A stretch of 64,000 bases of DNA from Herbiconiux sp. (GTDB taxonomy: Bacteria; Actinomycetota; Actinomycetes; Actinomycetales; Microbacteriaceae): assembly GCF_023264895.1 (NCBI RefSeq), contig NZ_JAHFUY010000015.1:33712-97711 (forward strand). Direction: 5' to 3'. The position numbers and the translations under genes were made by a program. The stretch's first letter is position 1, and each line of letters starts with the position of its first letter. Positions 11,718 through 22,861 of this stretch are shown piece after piece. The notes beneath the pieces are model-generated. The model made no database searches and was not told the DNA's origin. It worked only from the letters and a program-made list of their open reading frames with translations.

Positions 11718-14195
11718 ATGACGAGAGCAACGGACGATCCCACCGGAACGAGCGTCGAGAAGATCCTCGACGTCGACGTCTCGACGGAGATGCAGGACTC
11801 GTTCCTCGAGTACGCCTACTCGGTCATCTACTCCCGGGCCCTGCCCGATGCGCGTGACGGTCTGAAGCCCGTGCAGCGCCGCATCCTCTACATGATGAGC
11901 GAGATGGGCCTCCGCCCCGAGAAGGGGCACGTCAAGAGCGCCCGTGTGGTGGGCGAGGTGATGGGCAAGCTGCACCCGCACGGTGACACGGCCATCTACG
12001 ACGCCCTCGTGCGGCTCGCGCAGTCGTGGACCATGCGCATCCCGCTCGTCGACGGCCACGGCAACTTCGGCTCCCCTGACGACGGGCCCGCGGCCGCGCG
12101 GTACACGGAGGCCCGCCTCGACGCCGTCGCTCTGCTCATGGTCGACCAGCTCGACGAGGACGTCGTCGACTTCGTGCCGAACTACGACAACCAGCTCACC
12201 CAGCCCGACGTGCTGCCCTCGGCCATCCCGAACCTGCTGGTGAACGGGGCGAGCGGCATCGCCGTGGGCATGGCCACGAACATGGCGCCGCACAACCTGA
12301 TCGAGGTCGTGGCGGGCGCCCGCTACCTGATCGAGCACCCGAACGCGACGCTCGACGACCTGATGGCCTTCATCCCCGGCCCCGACCTGCCGGGGGGCGG
12401 CACGATCGTGGGGCTCGCCGGCATCCGCGACGCCTACGAGACCGGCCGCGGCGCCTTCAAGACGCGCGCGAAGGTCTCGATCGAGACCCTCGGCCCCCGC
12501 AAGACGGGTCTCGTCGTGACCGAGCTCCCCTACCTCGTGGGCCCGGAGAAGGTGATCGCCAAGATCAAGGACGGCGTGACCGCCAAGAAGATCCAGGGCA
12601 TCAGCGACGTCACCGACCTCACCGACCGCACGAACGGCCTCCGCCTCGTGATCGGCATCAAGACGGGGTTCGACCCCGAGGCCGTGCTCGAGCAGCTCTA
12701 CAAGCTCACACCGCTCGAAGACGGCTTCAGCATCAACAACGTCGCGCTTGTCGACGGCGGCCCGCACACGCTCGGGCTCCGCGACCTGCTGATCGTCTAC
12801 GTGAACCACCGCATCGAGGTCGTCACCCGGCGCACGAAGTACCGCCTGGCGCGTCGCCGCGAGCGGCTGCACCTCGTCGAGGGCCTCCTCATCGCGATCC
12901 TCGACATCGACGAGGTCATCCAGGTGATCCGGGCCAGCGACGACACCGATCAGGCCCGTACCCGGCTGATCGACGTGTTCGAGCTGAGCGTGCTGCAGGC
13001 CGACTACATCCTCGAGCTCCGCCTGCGCCGGCTCACGAAGTTCTCCCGCATCGAGCTCGAGGCCGAGCGTGACAGGCTCCGTGAGGAGATCGCCCAGCTC
13101 GAGGCCCTGCTCGGCGACCCCGCGCTCATCCGCAGGACCGTCTCGGACGAGCTCGACGAGGTCGCCGAGAAGTACGGCACGCCCCGTCGGACCCTGCTCA
13201 CGGAGGCGCGCCCCTCGATCGCCGGGGCCTCCAAGCGCGCCCAGCCGGTGCTCGAGGTGGCGGACGCCCCGTGCACCGTCTACCTCAGCACCACCGGCCG
13301 CGTCGTGCGGGTCGACCGCGAGGAGACCGACGAGCTCCGCGCCGACGGCCTCACCGCGCCCGTCGTGGCGAGCCGCCGCAGCAAGCACGACGCCATCCGC
13401 AGCGAGGTCGTGACCACGCGGCGCTCGGAGATCGGAGCGATCACCGACACGGGGCGACTCGTCCGCATGCCCGTGCTCGACCTGCCCGCCGTGCCCGCCA
13501 ACTCGGTGCAGCTCGGCGCCGGCGTCAAGGCCGGCGACTACCTCTCGCTCGACGCCAAGAGGGAGACGGTCGTCGGACTGGTCTCCCTCGACTCGGCCGT
13601 GCCGATCGCCCTCGGCACCGCTCAGGGCATCGTGAAGCGCATCGCTCCCGGCGCCTACCCCGCGCGCCCCGACTTCGAGGTGATCGCGCTGAAGACCGGC
13701 GACGCCGTGGTGGGCGTGGCTCAGCACTCGGAGGAGGACGAGCTCGTCTTCATCACCTCGGATGCGCAGCTGCTGCGCTTCTTCCAGGCCAGCGTGCGGC
13801 CGCAGGGACTCGCCGCGGGCGGCATGGCCGGCATCAACCTCGGCGCCGGTGCCTCGGTGATCTGGTTCGGCTCGGTGCCCGACACGGGCGACGCGGTGGT
13901 CGTGACGATCGCGGCGAGCACGTCGACCCTCGCGGGAGCGGATGTCGGCACCGGCAAGGTCTCGGAGTTCACCGAGTTCCCGCCGAAGGGCCGGGCGACC
14001 GGTGGCGTGCGCGCCCACCGCTTCCTGAAGGGCGAGGACACGCTGACCGTCGCCTGGGCAGGCCCCGCGCCCGCACTCGCCGTCGGACACGACGGCGCCG
14101 CCCGGACCCTTCCCGAATCGGGAGCCCGGCGCGATGCGTCCGGGGTGGGTCTGAGCGGCGTCGTGGGGTCGGTGGGAGCGGCCCGCCGGAGCTAG
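11718..14195 (+). CDS. parC: DNA topoisomerase IV subunit A
   Basis: Cleavage/rejoining subunit of a type IIA topoisomerase, which decatenates replicated chromosomes together with the parE product. The 825-residue protein shows [17 protein letters not shown], the quinolone region [17 protein letters not shown], and the active-site tyrosine in AARYTEARL. The C-terminal part forms a beta-pinwheel-like region. The GyrA-box of gyrase is not evident, and pairing with parE rather than a dnaA-linked gyrB favours topo IV. I used the ATG at 11718 with AACAGGA just upstream; the longer open frame upstream is antisense to the neighbouring gene. Confidence 0.93.
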   Translation: MTRATDDPTGTSVEKILDVDVSTEMQDSFLEYAYSVIYSRALPDARDGLKPVQRRILYMMSEMGLRPEKGHVKSARVVGEVMGKLHPHGDTAIYDALVRLAQSWTMRIPLVDGHGNFGSPDDGPAAARYTEARLDAVALLMVDQLDEDVVDFVPNYDNQLTQPDVLPSAIPNLLVNGASGIAVGMATNMAPHNLIEVVAGARYLIEHPNATLDDLMAFIPGPDLPGGGTIVGLAGIRDAYETGRGAFKTRAKVSIETLGPRKTGLVVTELPYLVGPEKVIAKIKDGVTAKKIQGISDVTDLTDRTNGLRLVIGIKTGFDPEAVLEQLYKLTPLEDGFSINNVALVDGGPHTLGLRDLLIVYVNHRIEVVTRRTKYRLARRRERLHLVEGLLIAILDIDEVIQVIRASDDTDQARTRLIDVFELSVLQADYILELRLRRLTKFSRIELEAERDRLREEIAQLEALLGDPALIRRTVSDELDEVAEKYGTPRRTLLTEARPSIAGASKRAQPVLEVADAPCTVYLSTTGRVVRVDREETDELRADGLTAPVVASRRSKHDAIRSEVVTTRRSEIGAITDTGRLVRMPVLDLPAVPANSVQLGAGVKAGDYLSLDAKRETVVGLVSLDSAVPIALGTAQGIVKRIAPGAYPARPDFEVIALKTGDAVVGVAQHSEEDELVFITSDAQLLRFFQASVRPQGLAAGGMAGINLGAGASVIWFGSVPDTGDAVVVTIAASTSTLAGADVGTGKVSEFTEFPPKGRATGGVRAHRFLKGEDTLTVAWAGPAPALAVGHDGAARTLPESGARRDASGVGLSGVVGSVGAARRS

Positions 14196-14201
14196 AGCGA
14201 C

Positions 14202-14432
14202 CTACTTGTCGTTGAGCTTGGCCGACTCGTCGTGCCAGCCGGTGGCGATCTGGGAGAGCTTCTCCTGGTACTTGCGGCCGTGGTGGGCGCAGAACAGCAG
14301 CTCTGCTCCGGACGGCATGTCGACACGCACGTAGGCCTGCGCACCGCAGCTGTCGCAGCGGTCGGCTGCGGAGAGCTGGTAGGCGTTCTCGAGGTCGGAA
14401 ACGGCGTTGGTCTCTGCGGCGACTGACTGCAT
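14202..14432 (-). CDS. small zinc-ribbon-like protein (DUF7455 type)
   Basis: 76-residue protein of unknown function that sits between parC and parE but reads in the opposite direction. It has CDSCGAQAYVRVDM followed by LLFCAHHGRKYQEKL, so two cysteines plus a Cys-His-His group could bind one zinc ion. Homologues of this size are common in actinobacteria near topoisomerase genes and are annotated only as a domain of unknown function. The upstream region (14433-14647) holds both its promoter and that of parE. Confidence 0.8.
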   Translation of the reverse strand: MQSVAAETNAVSDLENAYQLSAADRCDSCGAQAYVRVDMPSGAELLFCAHHGRKYQEKLSQIATGWHDESAKLNDK

Positions 14433-14647
14433 GGTCTGCTCCTCTAGCGACTCGGGCGTTCACTGGCTTGGTAGTGCAATCAAAGCACTCTTCTCCGGGA
14501 GCAGAACGCCAAACGGGTGTGTTTCGCTCTGCGCGTAGTGAGAACGTGCCCGAGGGTGTGGCGCACGGGGCGGGCGGCCCGGAGCGGTTAGCCTTGTGGA
14601 CTGGGACGCGGCATCCGCTCCCCTGCACGACCTTCTAAGGAGAACCG

Positions 14648-16735
14648 GTGGCCTCACCGTCCGACTACTCTGCCCGGCACCTCTCGGTGCTCGAAGGCCT
14701 CGAGGCCGTGCGCAAGCGGCCCGGCATGTACATCGGCTCCACCGACTCCCGCGGTCTCATGCACTGCCTGTGGGAGATCATCGACAACTCGGTCGACGAG
14801 GCGCTCGGCGGTCACGGCACCGAGATCGACATCGTGCTGCACGGCGACGGCAGCGTGACCGTGCGCGACACCGCGCGCGGTATCCCCGTCGACATCGAGC
14901 CGAAGACCGGGCTCTCGGGCGTCGAGGTCGTGTTCACGAAGCTGCACGCCGGAGGCAAGTTCGGCTCGGGCTCGTACGCCGCGTCCGGTGGACTCCACGG
15001 CGTGGGCGCCTCCGTGGTGAACGCGCTCTCGGAGCGGCTCGACGTGGAGGTCGACCGCGGCGGCAAGACCTGGGCGATGTCGTTCCACCGGGGCGAGCCA
15101 GGGGTGTTCGACGACAAGGGCGGCGAGCCGAGTCCGGATGCGCCGTTCACGCCGTTCGAGAAGCGCAGCGAATTGCGGGTGGTGGGCAAGACCGCCCGCA
15201 ACGTCACCGGCACGCGGGTGCGCTACTGGGCCGACCGCCAGATCTTCACGAAGGGCGCCGAGTTCCAGACCGACGACCTCACCGTGCGCGCCCGCCAGAC
15301 CGCGTTCCTCGTGCCCGGCCTCAAGATCGCCATCGACGACGAGCGCGGCGACGAGCCCCGCTCGGAGTCGTTCCGCTTCGAGGGCGGCATCTCGGAGTTC
15401 GTCGACCACCTCGCGGTCGACGCGCCCGTGACCGACATCTGGCGGATCGAGGGCACGGGCGAGTTCAAGGAGACCGTCCCGGTGCTCACCGACTCTGGAG
15501 CGATGATCCCCACCGAGCTCACCCGCGAGTGCGCCGTCGACATCGCGCTCCGCTGGGGCATCGGCTACGACACGTCGTTCCGGAGCTTCGTCAACATCAT
15601 CTCGACCCCGAAGGGCGGCACCCACCAGGCCGGCTTCGAGGCCGGGCTGCTGAAGTTCCTGCGCCAGACCGTCGAGGCGAACGCCCGGCGGCTGAAGGTG
15701 GGCAACGACAAGCTGGAGAAGGACGACGTGCTCGCCGGGCTCACCGCAGTGCTGACCGTGCGCATCCCGGAGCCGCAGTTCGAGGGGCAGACCAAGGAGA
15801 TCCTCGGCACCCCGGCGGTGCGGAACATCGTGTCGCAGGTCGTGACCAAGGGCCTCAAGGAGCGCTTCTCCTCCCCCAAGCGCGACGACAAGACGCAGTC
15901 GGCCCTCGTGCTCGACAAGGTCGTGGCCGAGATGAAGTCGCGCATCTCCGCCCGGGCGCACAAGGAGACGCAGCGGCGCAAGAACGCGCTCGAGTCGTCG
16001 TCGCTCCCCGCGAAGCTCGTCGACTGCCGCTCCTCCGACGTGGCGAACAGCGAGCTCTTCATCGTGGAGGGCGACTCCGCGCTCGGCACCGCCAAGCTCG
16101 CCCGCAACAGCGAATTCCAGGCGCTGCTGCCCATCCGCGGCAAGATCCTGAACGTGCAGAAGGCCTCGGTGGCCGACATGCTGTCGAACACCGAGTGCGC
16201 CTCGATCATCCAGGTGATCGGTGCCGGATCCGGCCGCTCGTTCGACCTGTCGGCGGCGCGCTACGGGAAGATCATCCTGATGAGCGACGCGGATGTCGAC
16301 GGTGCGCACATCCGCACCCTTCTGCTCACGCTGTTCTTCCGCTACATGCGGCCGCTGATCGAGGACGGCCGGGTCTACGCCGCCGTTCCGCCGCTGCACC
16401 GGGTGGTTGCGATCAACCCGGGCTCGAAGCCCAACGAGACCATCTACACCTACTCGGAGGCCGAGCTCGCCGCCGTGCTCGGGGCGCTGAAGAAGTCGAA
16501 CCGCCGCTACCAGGACCCGATCCAGCGGTACAAGGGCCTCGGCGAGATGGATGCCGACCAGCTGGCCTCCACCACGATGGACAAGCGCCAGCGCACCCTC
16601 CGCCGCGTGAACGTCTCAGACGCCGCGGCCGCCGAGCGCATGTTCGAACTCCTCATGGGCGACGAGGTGGCGCCGCGCAAGGAGTTCATCATCGCGGGAA
16701 GTGAAGGCATGAGTCGCGAGAGAATTGATGTCTAG
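14648..16735 (+). CDS. parE: DNA topoisomerase IV subunit B
   Basis: ATPase subunit of topo IV, 695 residues. The GHKL ATP-binding elements are present: EIIDNSVDEALGG, DTARGIPVDI and GGLHGVGASVVNALS. The TOPRIM motifs are EGDSALGTAKLARN and the metal-binding DADVDGAHIRTL. The C-terminal RYKGLGEMDADQLASTTM closes the protein. It starts at GTG 14648 with AAGGAGA six bases upstream. It pairs with parC (11718-14195), separated by the small antisense gene. A strong GC-rich hairpin follows about 60 bases after the stop. Confidence 0.94.
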   Translation: MASPSDYSARHLSVLEGLEAVRKRPGMYIGSTDSRGLMHCLWEIIDNSVDEALGGHGTEIDIVLHGDGSVTVRDTARGIPVDIEPKTGLSGVEVVFTKLHAGGKFGSGSYAASGGLHGVGASVVNALSERLDVEVDRGGKTWAMSFHRGEPGVFDDKGGEPSPDAPFTPFEKRSELRVVGKTARNVTGTRVRYWADRQIFTKGAEFQTDDLTVRARQTAFLVPGLKIAIDDERGDEPRSESFRFEGGISEFVDHLAVDAPVTDIWRIEGTGEFKETVPVLTDSGAMIPTELTRECAVDIALRWGIGYDTSFRSFVNIISTPKGGTHQAGFEAGLLKFLRQTVEANARRLKVGNDKLEKDDVLAGLTAVLTVRIPEPQFEGQTKEILGTPAVRNIVSQVVTKGLKERFSSPKRDDKTQSALVLDKVVAEMKSRISARAHKETQRRKNALESSSLPAKLVDCRSSDVANSELFIVEGDSALGTAKLARNSEFQALLPIRGKILNVQKASVADMLSNTECASIIQVIGAGSGRSFDLSAARYGKIILMSDADVDGAHIRTLLLTLFFRYMRPLIEDGRVYAAVPPLHRVVAINPGSKPNETIYTYSEAELAAVLGALKKSNRRYQDPIQRYKGLGEMDADQLASTTMDKRQRTLRRVNVSDAAAAERMFELLMGDEVAPRKEFIIAGSEGMSRERIDV

Positions 16736-16793
16736 AAACGTCAGGTATCCCGACTGAAAGCCGCGGGCAGCGCTGAGTACGCGTGAGACCTTG

Positions 16794-16820
16794 GGCGCGC
16801 CGCCGCCTCTGCGGCGCGCC
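16794..16820 (+). terminator. GC-rich stem-loop after parE
   Basis: Two 10-base arms (GGCGCGCCGC and GCGGCGCGCC) are perfectly complementary around a 7-base loop. A second, weaker hairpin around GCGTG...CACGC follows at about 16831-16857. There is no T-tract, as is common in high-GC actinobacteria. Its place between convergent parE and the gatD-like gene suits a bidirectional terminator. Confidence 0.55.
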
Positions 16821-16909
16821 GGGACATGTTCGCGTGCGGTCGCTTCGCGGCCACGCGCTCACCTTGGGTCGTCTAAGAGCGCCCAGCAGCATTCAGATCC
16901 GGCGGGAGC

Positions 16910-17650
16910 TTATTCGGAGAGGGGGTTGGCCGCTATCGTGCCGCGGGCCTCTCGGGCCCGGTCGTCGATCTCGCGCAGGCGCTCGGGGGCCGGGTCGGTG
17001 TAGGCGAGGCCTCGGCGGGTGCGGGCCGTGTCGAGGAGGGAGTCGGCGAGGCCCGGGTTGTTGGCGAGGATGGGGCCGTGCATGTGGGTGCCGAGGAGGT
17101 TGTCCTCCCAGAAGCCCTCCTCGAAGGGGGTCTCGGTGTTGCCGCGGCCGTAGACCACGCGGCCGAGCGTGCCGTGCGGCCCCACGTCGACGAACGATCC
17201 GCGGTTCTCGAACCCCACGACGGTTCCGAGCCGAGGAGACTCCACCACGAAGTCGCCCACCACGCGCGTGCCGCCGTGGCGGGTGGCCACCGGGAAGACG
17301 CCGGCGCCCTCGAGCACCTCGCCGCCCTCGAGCGCGATCGTCTGGCCGAGCAGCTGGAACCCGGCGCCGATCGCGAGGAACGGCCGGCCGTCGGCGGCGA
17401 GCTCGCGGAGCTCAGCGGCCACATCGAGCACGAGCGGATGCGCCAGCAGCTGCGCCGAGGTGGGGCCGCTGCCGATGAACACGAGGTCGGCGTCGCCGAA
17501 GCCCACGGGCGTGCCGCCGTCGTGGCGCGTGACCTCCACCGGCAGTCCGCGCCACTCGGAGCGGAGGGTCAGGATGTCGACGTTGCCGCTCTCGCCGTTC
17601 AGGCCGAGCAGTCGCGGGAACAGGTGCAGGATCTTCAGCGAGGCGCTCAT
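16910..17650 (-). CDS. GatD-like class I glutamine amidotransferase fold protein lacking the catalytic cysteine
   Basis: 246-residue partner of the MurT-like ligase encoded just upstream (ATGA overlap). In known MurT/GatD complexes, GatD hydrolyses glutamine and passes ammonia to MurT, which amidates the alpha-carboxyl of D-glutamate in lipid II. The fold motifs are here: LFPRLLGLNGESGNVDIL at the start, LVFIGSGP at 57-63, FLAIGAGFQLLG at 91-102 and THMHGPILANNPG at 188-200. However, the position normally occupied by the nucleophile cysteine in the pattern LAxCxGxQ is glycine 95 (codon GGC, 17366-17368). The catalytic-type histidine (191) is kept. Glutaminase activity is therefore unlikely by sequence; the protein may be structural or repurposed. 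The frame is intact. Confidence 0.88.
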   Translation of the reverse strand: MSASLKILHLFPRLLGLNGESGNVDILTLRSEWRGLPVEVTRHDGGTPVGFGDADLVFIGSGPTSAQLLAHPLVLDVAAELRELAADGRPFLAIGAGFQLLGQTIALEGGEVLEGAGVFPVATRHGGTRVVGDFVVESPRLGTVVGFENRGSFVDVGPHGTLGRVVYGRGNTETPFEEGFWEDNLLGTHMHGPILANNPGLADSLLDTARTRRGLAYTDPAPERLREIDDRAREARGTIAANPLSE

Positions 17651-18978
17651 GCCGCTCCCCCGCCCTCGAGCTCCTTGAAGCCCAGGATCTTGCGGATCAG
17701 CATCATCTGCTCGTAGTTCAGGATCATCACCTTGTGTCCGGTGGCGGGCTTCGGCCGGGCGAGGAACGCCTTCAGCGCGCGGCGCACGTCGAGGTCGACC
17801 TCGCCGACCGGGATGCCGAGGTAGCCGAAGCGCACGGCGAACTGCCACGCCTTCGATCCGGTGATGCCGTCGACGTGGTCGAGTGCCGAGAAGTCGATGT
17901 CGTAGATCCAGGAGGGGTCGGGGGTGCCCTCGTCGACCGCGAGGAAGACCTGCTCGGGAGCACCCTCGAGCGAGTCGAGGTTGAGCTGCAGGCTCGCCGG
18001 GTTCTTCATCATGATGATCTCGATCTGCTCGCCGGCGACCTCGAGCATCTCGCCCCGGCCGTAGACGGTCTCGAGGGTGTCGAGGGCGCGCGTGACGAGC
18101 TCCGGCCGGAACCGTTCGCCGAGCACGCTGCGCGCGGTCGCGGCCGCTCCGGCGGCGTCGAGGGCGTAGTGCATGCCGCGGGCCGGGAGACGCACCTCGA
18201 TCTGGGTGCGGGCGGAGGCGACGCCGTCGCCGGTCTCCCCATCCGTCCAGGGATCGATCGCGAGAGTGGCTCGCGCCCCGTCGAGCGCCACGACCTCGAC
18301 GGCCGCCGCCCGGGATCCGGGAACCGCCGAGCCCTCGTCGAAGCGGTCGGCCGAGGCCACACCGTGGCTCGCGTCGTCGACGAGACTCGGCACGCCTCCG
18401 AAGAAGCTGACCCGGCGACCGGTGCGGCCGGGGATGCGCGCATCCATGTCGACGAGGAAGTTGTCCTCGCGGTTGAGGATGAGCCCGTCGGTCGAGGTGG
18501 CCGCGACGCGCCCGAGCATGGTCGCCACGCGATCCGGCTCGTGATAGCGGTTGAGCTGGTCGATCTGGATGTTCAGCAGCAGCACCGTGCGCGGCTTCAG
18601 GAGCTCGGCGAGCCTCGTGCCGTAGCCCTCGTCGATCTCGAGGATCGCGATGTCCTTGTTCAGCCGTCCGCCGGTCGAGACCTCGGAGAGCAGCGCCGAC
18701 GCGATCCCCTGCGGGAGGTTGCCGCCGGAGGGGTTCGTGAAGACGCTCAGCCCGTGCGCCCGGATGATGGCCGCGAGCATGTTGGTGGTGGTCGACTTAC
18801 CGTTGGATCCGGAGACGGCCACGACGCCGTGCGGGATGCGCGCGATGGTGCGCTCGAGGAAGCCGGGATCGATGCGGAGGGCGATGTTGCCGGGGATGGC
18901 CGAGCCGCCGCCGCGAAGGCGTGCGGCGACCCGGACGGCCCGCCCGACGAGGACGGCGGCCGTGGTTCGGAGGGCCAT
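17647..18978 (-). CDS. murT: MurT-like Mur-ligase-family protein, no zinc-ribbon cysteines
   Basis: 443-residue ATP-dependent ligase of the MurT/DUF1727 family. The P-loop GSNGKSTTT starts at 57, LEIDEGYG lies near 113-120, the middle-domain NREDNFLVDMD near 169-179, and the conserved DPSWIYDIDF of the C-terminal domain begins at 354. Characterised MurT proteins carry a Cys4 zinc ribbon inserted in the middle domain; this protein contains no cysteine at all. The start is the ATG at 18978, five bases after the rpoD stop; the longer open frame to 19071 overlaps rpoD and is rejected. Its TGA overlaps the ATG of the GatD-like gene, so the two are translationally coupled. Confidence 0.88.
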   Translation of the reverse strand: MALRTTAAVLVGRAVRVAARLRGGGSAIPGNIALRIDPGFLERTIARIPHGVVAVSGSNGKSTTTNMLAAIIRAHGLSVFTNPSGGNLPQGIASALLSEVSTGGRLNKDIAILEIDEGYGTRLAELLKPRTVLLLNIQIDQLNRYHEPDRVATMLGRVAATSTDGLILNREDNFLVDMDARIPGRTGRRVSFFGGVPSLVDDASHGVASADRFDEGSAVPGSRAAAVEVVALDGARATLAIDPWTDGETGDGVASARTQIEVRLPARGMHYALDAAGAAATARSVLGERFRPELVTRALDTLETVYGRGEMLEVAGEQIEIIMMKNPASLQLNLDSLEGAPEQVFLAVDEGTPDPSWIYDIDFSALDHVDGITGSKAWQFAVRFGYLGIPVGEVDLDVRRALKAFLARPKPATGHKVMILNYEQMMLIRKILGFKELEGGGAA

Positions 18979-18982
18979 CGGC

Positions 18983-20293
<1,311 letters not shown>

Positions 20294-20493
20294 TAGTTCA
20301 CCTTTCATGCCACGCGACCGGTGCTGAGATGAGATCTCCCGGCGTGAACGCCGGCCGCATGAAGATGTTTTTGGACAGTACTAAGACCCATGTCAAGTGC
20401 CGGATCGCTGCAGCCTCGACTACGACTGCATCCGTACACAGGAACGGGTCTTCATTATCAATTATTGCACGGAAAGAACAGCCCTCTCGCCGT
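20294..20493 (-). promoter_or_regulatory. rpoD upstream region with AT-rich segment and 5' hairpin
   Basis: This 200-base intergenic stretch separates the rpoD start from the end of the MFS gene. On the minus strand it contains an AT-rich block (around 20450-20475), a TTGACA hexamer near 20391-20396 without a well-spaced -10 partner, and a small inverted repeat CCGGCG-TTCA-CGCCGG about 40 bases before the start codon. It most likely holds the rpoD promoter and leader; the exact start cannot be read from sequence. Confidence 0.4.
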
Positions 20494-21807
20494 TCACGCC
20501 CCCCGGCGCCTCCATGCTCGATACAGTGCAACCCAGATGGGGCCCACGGATATTCCCTCGTCCTCCTCGAGCTTGCGGCGTGTCCGCCGTCTCGCCGAGA
20601 GGAGCATCACGACGCCGAACCCCACCACCACGTACTGCACCGCGAAGGCGAGCCGGAAGGCGTCGAGGTCGTAGAGCGCGTCGCTCCAACCGGCCGAGAG
20701 CTGGGCGTCGAGGATGACGCCGATGAGGAACATCGTCACGAAGCTCGCCAGGAACCCGCCGACGTTCACGATGCCGTTGGCCGAGCCGAGCGAGCGGATC
20801 GGGTTGAACGAGCGCGCGAAGTCGAAGCCGATGAGCGAACCCGGCCCGCCCGCCCCCATCGTGATGACGAGCACGACGACGAGCCAGGCGGGCGGAACCC
20901 CCGGCCAGAGCAGCACGGCGGCCCAGACGAGCCCGAGCAGCGCCGTCACCCCGAGCACGAGGTTGGAGCGGCGGAGCGGGAAGCGGGCGGTGAGGATGCC
21001 GAGGATGGGGCCCGCGATGAGCCCGGTCACCACGATGGTGACGAGGAGGATCGACGCGGTCGTCTCGGGGATGCCGAGGGCCGAGACCATGAAGGGGAAG
21101 CCCCAGAAGAGGGCGAAGACCGTGCCGGAGGACTGCGTGACGTAGTGCGACCAGAAGCCGAGCTGGGTTCCCGGCCGACGGATCGTCTGGCGGAGGCCGT
21201 GCAGGGCGTCCTTGATCGAGGCGGCGCGCGTCTCCGTCGCTCCCGCCGGTCGATCGGCGAGGAAGGCGATGGTGAGCACGAAGCCCACGAACGAGACCGA
21301 CGCCGCTGCCGTGAAGGCCGTCGTCCAGCCCTGTTCGTGCAGCAGCCAGGCGAAGGGCACGGCTGAGAGGATCTGACCGATGGCTCCGACGTTGCCCGTC
21401 CATTGCGACAGCAGGGGCACGGTGCGTCCGTTGAACCACGAGTTGATGAGCCGGATGAGGGAGATGAAGATGGCGGCGTCGCCCGCGCCCACGAGCATCC
21501 GCCCCGCGATCGCGAGCTCGATGGCCGGCGCGAAGGCCACGACGAGCTGGCCCGCGACCATCACGCCGGAGCCCGCGCAGATGAGCAGCTTCGGGCCGAC
21601 GCGGTCGATCAGGAGGCCGATCGGGATCTGGAGGGCCGCGTAGACCGCGAGCTGCAGCACGGCCAGCGCCGAGAGCAGCGCCGCCGTGGTGTCGAACCGT
21701 TCGGCGGCGGAGACACCCGCCACGCCCAGCGACGACCGCTGCAGGACGCCCGCCATGTAGGCGAAGACGCCCACGGCGAAGACCAGCCAGGCGCGTCTCG
21801 AATTCAT
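20494..21807 (-). CDS. MFS transporter
   Basis: Major facilitator superfamily permease of 437 residues with twelve predicted membrane segments. The first begins RRAWLVFAVGVFAYMAGVLQRSSLGVAG; the loop 2-3 signature appears as GLLIDRVGPKLLI. A short cytoplasmic C-terminus is rich in Arg. The sequence around ERFDTTAALLSALAVLQLAVYAALQIP resembles permeases of the nitrate/sugar-phosphate type only distantly, so the substrate cannot be named. The ATG at 21807 is preferred over one 12 codons upstream because it places the first membrane helix in the usual position. The PAC2 gene ends about 35 bases upstream on the same strand. Confidence 0.85.
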   Translation of the reverse strand: MNSRRAWLVFAVGVFAYMAGVLQRSSLGVAGVSAAERFDTTAALLSALAVLQLAVYAALQIPIGLLIDRVGPKLLICAGSGVMVAGQLVVAFAPAIELAIAGRMLVGAGDAAIFISLIRLINSWFNGRTVPLLSQWTGNVGAIGQILSAVPFAWLLHEQGWTTAFTAAASVSFVGFVLTIAFLADRPAGATETRAASIKDALHGLRQTIRRPGTQLGFWSHYVTQSSGTVFALFWGFPFMVSALGIPETTASILLVTIVVTGLIAGPILGILTARFPLRRSNLVLGVTALLGLVWAAVLLWPGVPPAWLVVVLVITMGAGGPGSLIGFDFARSFNPIRSLGSANGIVNVGGFLASFVTMFLIGVILDAQLSAGWSDALYDLDAFRLAFAVQYVVVGFGVVMLLSARRRTRRKLEEDEGISVGPIWVALYRAWRRRGA

Positions 21808-21843
21808 CGCTCGGAGTCTACGCCTGCGGCCCCATCGGCCCAC

Positions 21844-22776
21844 CTACCCCACGGTGCCGGGCGGGAGGTCGTCTCCTGAGCGGTTGCCGGCGAGGAAGCG
21901 CTGCAGCTCGTCGGCGATCTCGTCGGCCGAGGGCAGTTCGCCATCGACGTCGGTGAGGGGTGAGCGGATGCTCGTGCCCTCCATGTAGGTGTCGTGGCGC
22001 TCCTCGAGGGTCGTCACCAGGCGGGCGAGCTCGGCGTTCGAGTCGACCTGCTCGTCGATCTTCGACGAGAACAGCCGGCCCTCCTCGCGGAGCTGGTCGG
22101 TGGGGAAGATGAGCCCGGTGGCCGCGCTGATCGACTCGACGGCCACGAGGGCGGTGGCGGGGTACTCGGTGTCGGCGAGGTAGTGGGGCACGAGCAGCAC
22201 GAAGCCCGCGACGGGGTGGCCGAGCTCCTGCAGCCGGTATTCCACGAGGTGCAGCGCGTTGGCGGGCGCCTGGGTGCTCGGCCGCCAGACCGACAGGGCA
22301 TCGATGAGCTCGATCCGGTTGCCGCTCACGGTGACGTTGATGGGCCGGGTGTGCGGCACCGGCATGGGGATGGCATGCACCCAGGTGGTGGTCTTCACCT
22401 TGAACGTCTGCACGAGCTCGATCACGGCGGCCGCGAAGCGCTCCCACTGGAAGTCGGGCTCGAAGCCGTTGAGGAAGAGGAAGCGGTGCCCCAGCTCGTC
22501 GCTCATCAGGTAGAGCCGGAGGGTCTGCGGTTGGTAGTCGCTCAGGTGGTCGTGATCGAACGTGATGATCGGTCGCCTGGCGCGGTAGTCGAGGAGCACG
22601 TCGGCGTCGAACTCGGCGATGACCCGGTTGTCGAGGGTGTCGAGGAGGTAGTCGCCGAACTGCGAGACGGCCGCTCCGGCATCCGTGAACCCGGTGAGGC
22701 CGGCGACCAGGTCGAGGCCCTCGGGAACGATGCCGCTCTCGGCGACGATGTCGTACAGCCCACTGGGTCGATCCAT
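21844..22776 (-). CDS. PAC2 family protein (proteasome assembly chaperone-like)
   Basis: 310-residue soluble protein of the PAC2 superfamily, found across actinobacteria and related to eukaryotic proteasome assembly chaperones. Conserved features are LVAGLTGFTDAGAAVSQFGDYLL near the N-terminus, FDADVLLDYRARRP, and LFLNGFEPDFQWERFAAAVIEL. The C-terminal quarter (about 230-310) is helical and charged. The bacterial function is not established. It diverges from the leucyl aminopeptidase gene across 85 bases and precedes the MFS gene on the same strand. Confidence 0.88.
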   Translation of the reverse strand: MDRPSGLYDIVAESGIVPEGLDLVAGLTGFTDAGAAVSQFGDYLLDTLDNRVIAEFDADVLLDYRARRPIITFDHDHLSDYQPQTLRLYLMSDELGHRFLFLNGFEPDFQWERFAAAVIELVQTFKVKTTTWVHAIPMPVPHTRPINVTVSGNRIELIDALSVWRPSTQAPANALHLVEYRLQELGHPVAGFVLLVPHYLADTEYPATALVAVESISAATGLIFPTDQLREEGRLFSSKIDEQVDSNAELARLVTTLEERHDTYMEGTSIRSPLTDVDGELPSADEIADELQRFLAGNRSGDDLPPGTVG

Positions 22777-22861
22777 GTCTCAACTCTAAACCGGGCAGCC
22801 GGGGCGACCTCCCGGAGGCGGCATGCCGAGAGCGAACAGGCAGCGGGAATACGATGGCGGG

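Noticed and set aside
10488-14090. Minus-strand open frame of 1200 codons opposite parC
   Set aside because: Antisense shadow of parC fused through the phosphodiesterase region; no recognisable domain.
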